6,402 bases of DNA, taken from the NCBI GenBank assembly GCA_028282395.1, contig JANQHY010000290.1:1-6402 (forward strand), given 5' to 3'. Below are positions 5,575 through 6,402 of the stretch, in pieces; position 1 is the first letter of the stretch, and each line of letters begins with the position of its first letter. Below the pieces are notes generated by a model that saw only the letters and a program-made list of their open reading frames with translations, did not search any database and was not told where the DNA came from. Origin of the DNA: Gammaproteobacteria bacterium (GTDB lineage Bacteria; Pseudomonadota; Gammaproteobacteria; UBA12402). The position numbers were made by a program, and so were the translations under genes.

Positions 5575-5603
5575 ATAATAGTACAAATCTGGCAATATTG
5601 CAA
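5575..5603 (-). promoter_or_regulatory. Strong sigma-70-type promoter of rpoH
   Basis: On the minus strand TTGCAA (5603-5598) is separated by exactly 17 bases from TATTAT (5580-5575), close to consensus in both boxes. Transcription would begin near 5568, leaving a leader of about 38 bases before the rpoH ATG. It lies wholly in the rsmI-rpoH gap, so rpoH can be expressed independently of rsmI. A sigma-E promoter, common for rpoH elsewhere, was not evident to me. Confidence 0.65.
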
Positions 5604-5625
5604 ATTTATTAAACATATGATTGTA

Positions 5626-6402
5626 TTACTTTTTCAAGGTAATAGCGAGATCATAAAGACGGTTCTTATGGCAACCACTGATTTTAGCAGCCAAACGTAC
5701 TGCTTGACTGAGAGGGAGCTCGGCCAGCAGTGGTTGTAGAATAGCGAGGTTGCGCTCTTTATCAAGTTCGGCAGCCTGTTTGTCAGCACCTGCGACAATC
5801 ACAACAAATTCGCCACGCTGCTGATTGCTATCCTGTTGTAACCAGTCACTGAGCTCTGCCAGAGGAGCTTGGTGTACGGTTTCAAACTGTTTGGTTAATT
5901 CACGACCAATAAATGCTAGGCGCTGTTGACCTAGTATGGTTGCCATATCATTAAGGCTATCAACAATACGATGTCGGCTCTCGTAAAATATCAATGTTGC
6001 ATTGACCGCTTTTAATGCTGCTAGCTGTTTTTGTCGTGCTTCATGACGTGGCGGAAGGAAACCAATAAAAAGAAAACGATCATTGGGTAAGCCGGAGACG
6101 CTCAGTGCAGTAATAGCAGCACAAGGGCCAGGAAGCGGTGAGACAGGAATGCCAGTTTGATGGGCGCGGCTAACTAGCGTATAACCGGGATCACTGATTA
6201 GTGGGGTGCCTGCATCGGAGATCAGTGCAATGGATTGACCATTCTGCAGTTGCTCAATAAGCTTTTCACTAGCGTCTGCTTCATTATGGTCATGTAATGC
6301 TATCATTGGCGTGGTGATTGCAAAGCTGCTTAATAGTTTTTTACTATGGCGCGTATCTTCTGCTGCAATCAGGTCAACCTGTTGTAGCGTTGCTATAGCA
6401 CG
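5626..6402 (-). CDS. rsmI: 16S rRNA (cytidine-1402-2'-O)-methyltransferase RsmI, start outside the window
   Basis: Methylates the 2'-OH of C1402 in 16S rRNA, at the decoding centre of the small ribosomal subunit, using S-adenosylmethionine. The frame stays open to the right edge, so the first internal ATG (6304-6306) is not the start. The 258 visible residues begin RAIATLQQVDLIAAEDTRHS, which aligns with about residue 29 of the Escherichia coli protein; only the extreme N-terminus with the PTPIGNL motif is missing. Family signatures in order are VDLIAAEDTRHS, ALHDHNE, ISDAGTPLISDPGY, PLPGPCAAITALSVSGLPND, GFLPPR and LIFYESRHR, then the C-terminal helical part ending LAITLKK. These belong to the tetrapyrrole (corrin/porphyrin) methylase fold. 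The usual neighbours (yraN, lpoA) are not seen on this side; rpoH follows instead. No intrinsic terminator is evident after the stop. Confidence 0.97.
   Translation of the reverse strand, partial: RAIATLQQVDLIAAEDTRHSKKLLSSFAITTPMIALHDHNEADASEKLIEQLQNGQSIALISDAGTPLISDPGYTLVSRAHQTGIPVSPLPGPCAAITALSVSGLPNDRFLFIGFLPPRHEARQKQLAALKAVNATLIFYESRHRIVDSLNDMATILGQQRLAFIGRELTKQFETVHQAPLAELSDWLQQDSNQQRGEFVVIVAGADKQAAELDKERNLAILQPLLAELPLSQAVRLAAKISGCHKNRLYDLAITLKK

Overview
The window comes from a moderately AT-rich bacterial genome, most likely a gammaproteobacterium. The evidence is a full-length sigma-32 (RpoH) with the diagnostic RpoH box and an RsmI rRNA methyltransferase closely similar to enterobacterial and marine gammaproteobacterial forms. 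I cannot name the genus from this sequence. The window joins two kinds of DNA: a decaying mobile or accessory segment on the left (about 1-2700) and ordinary chromosomal genes on the right (about 2800-6402, all read on the minus strand).

Left part. A tyrosine recombinase reads off the left edge (minus, partial). A serine resolvase/invertase gene (plus) diverges from it across a gene-free interval of about 480 bp. That interval carries an imperfect inverted repeat, short direct repeats and a good promoter for the resolvase. The resolvase has a TAA at codon 18, just after its catalytic serine, so it is probably a pseudogene. A full-length Fic-domain (AMP-transferase type) gene overlaps its 3' end by 14 bp and appears translationally coupled to it. 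The Fic gene ends inside a short duplicated sequence. It is followed by a remnant of an XRE/HigA-type antitoxin that has lost its N-terminus and carries one in-frame stop. Convergent with that remnant is a very small cysteine-rich (zinc-ribbon-like) ORF on the minus strand.

Right part. In order of transcription (right to left) come rsmI (partial, its start lies beyond the window), rpoH with its own strong sigma-70-type promoter, a zinc-free quinone-reductase-like medium-chain dehydrogenase, and a secreted four-cysteine protein of unknown function. They share a strand but have gaps of about 95-210 bp between them, so they are probably mostly separate transcription units.

Taken together, the left segment looks like the worn remains of an integrated element whose recombination and toxin-antitoxin parts are eroding while the Fic gene is still open. 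The right segment is housekeeping: ribosome methylation, heat-shock control and redox metabolism. No RNA gene or CRISPR array was seen. I did not find a clearly new system. The best leads are the recombinase-Fic overlap, the repeat-rich recombinase intergenic region, and the two unassigned small or secreted proteins.
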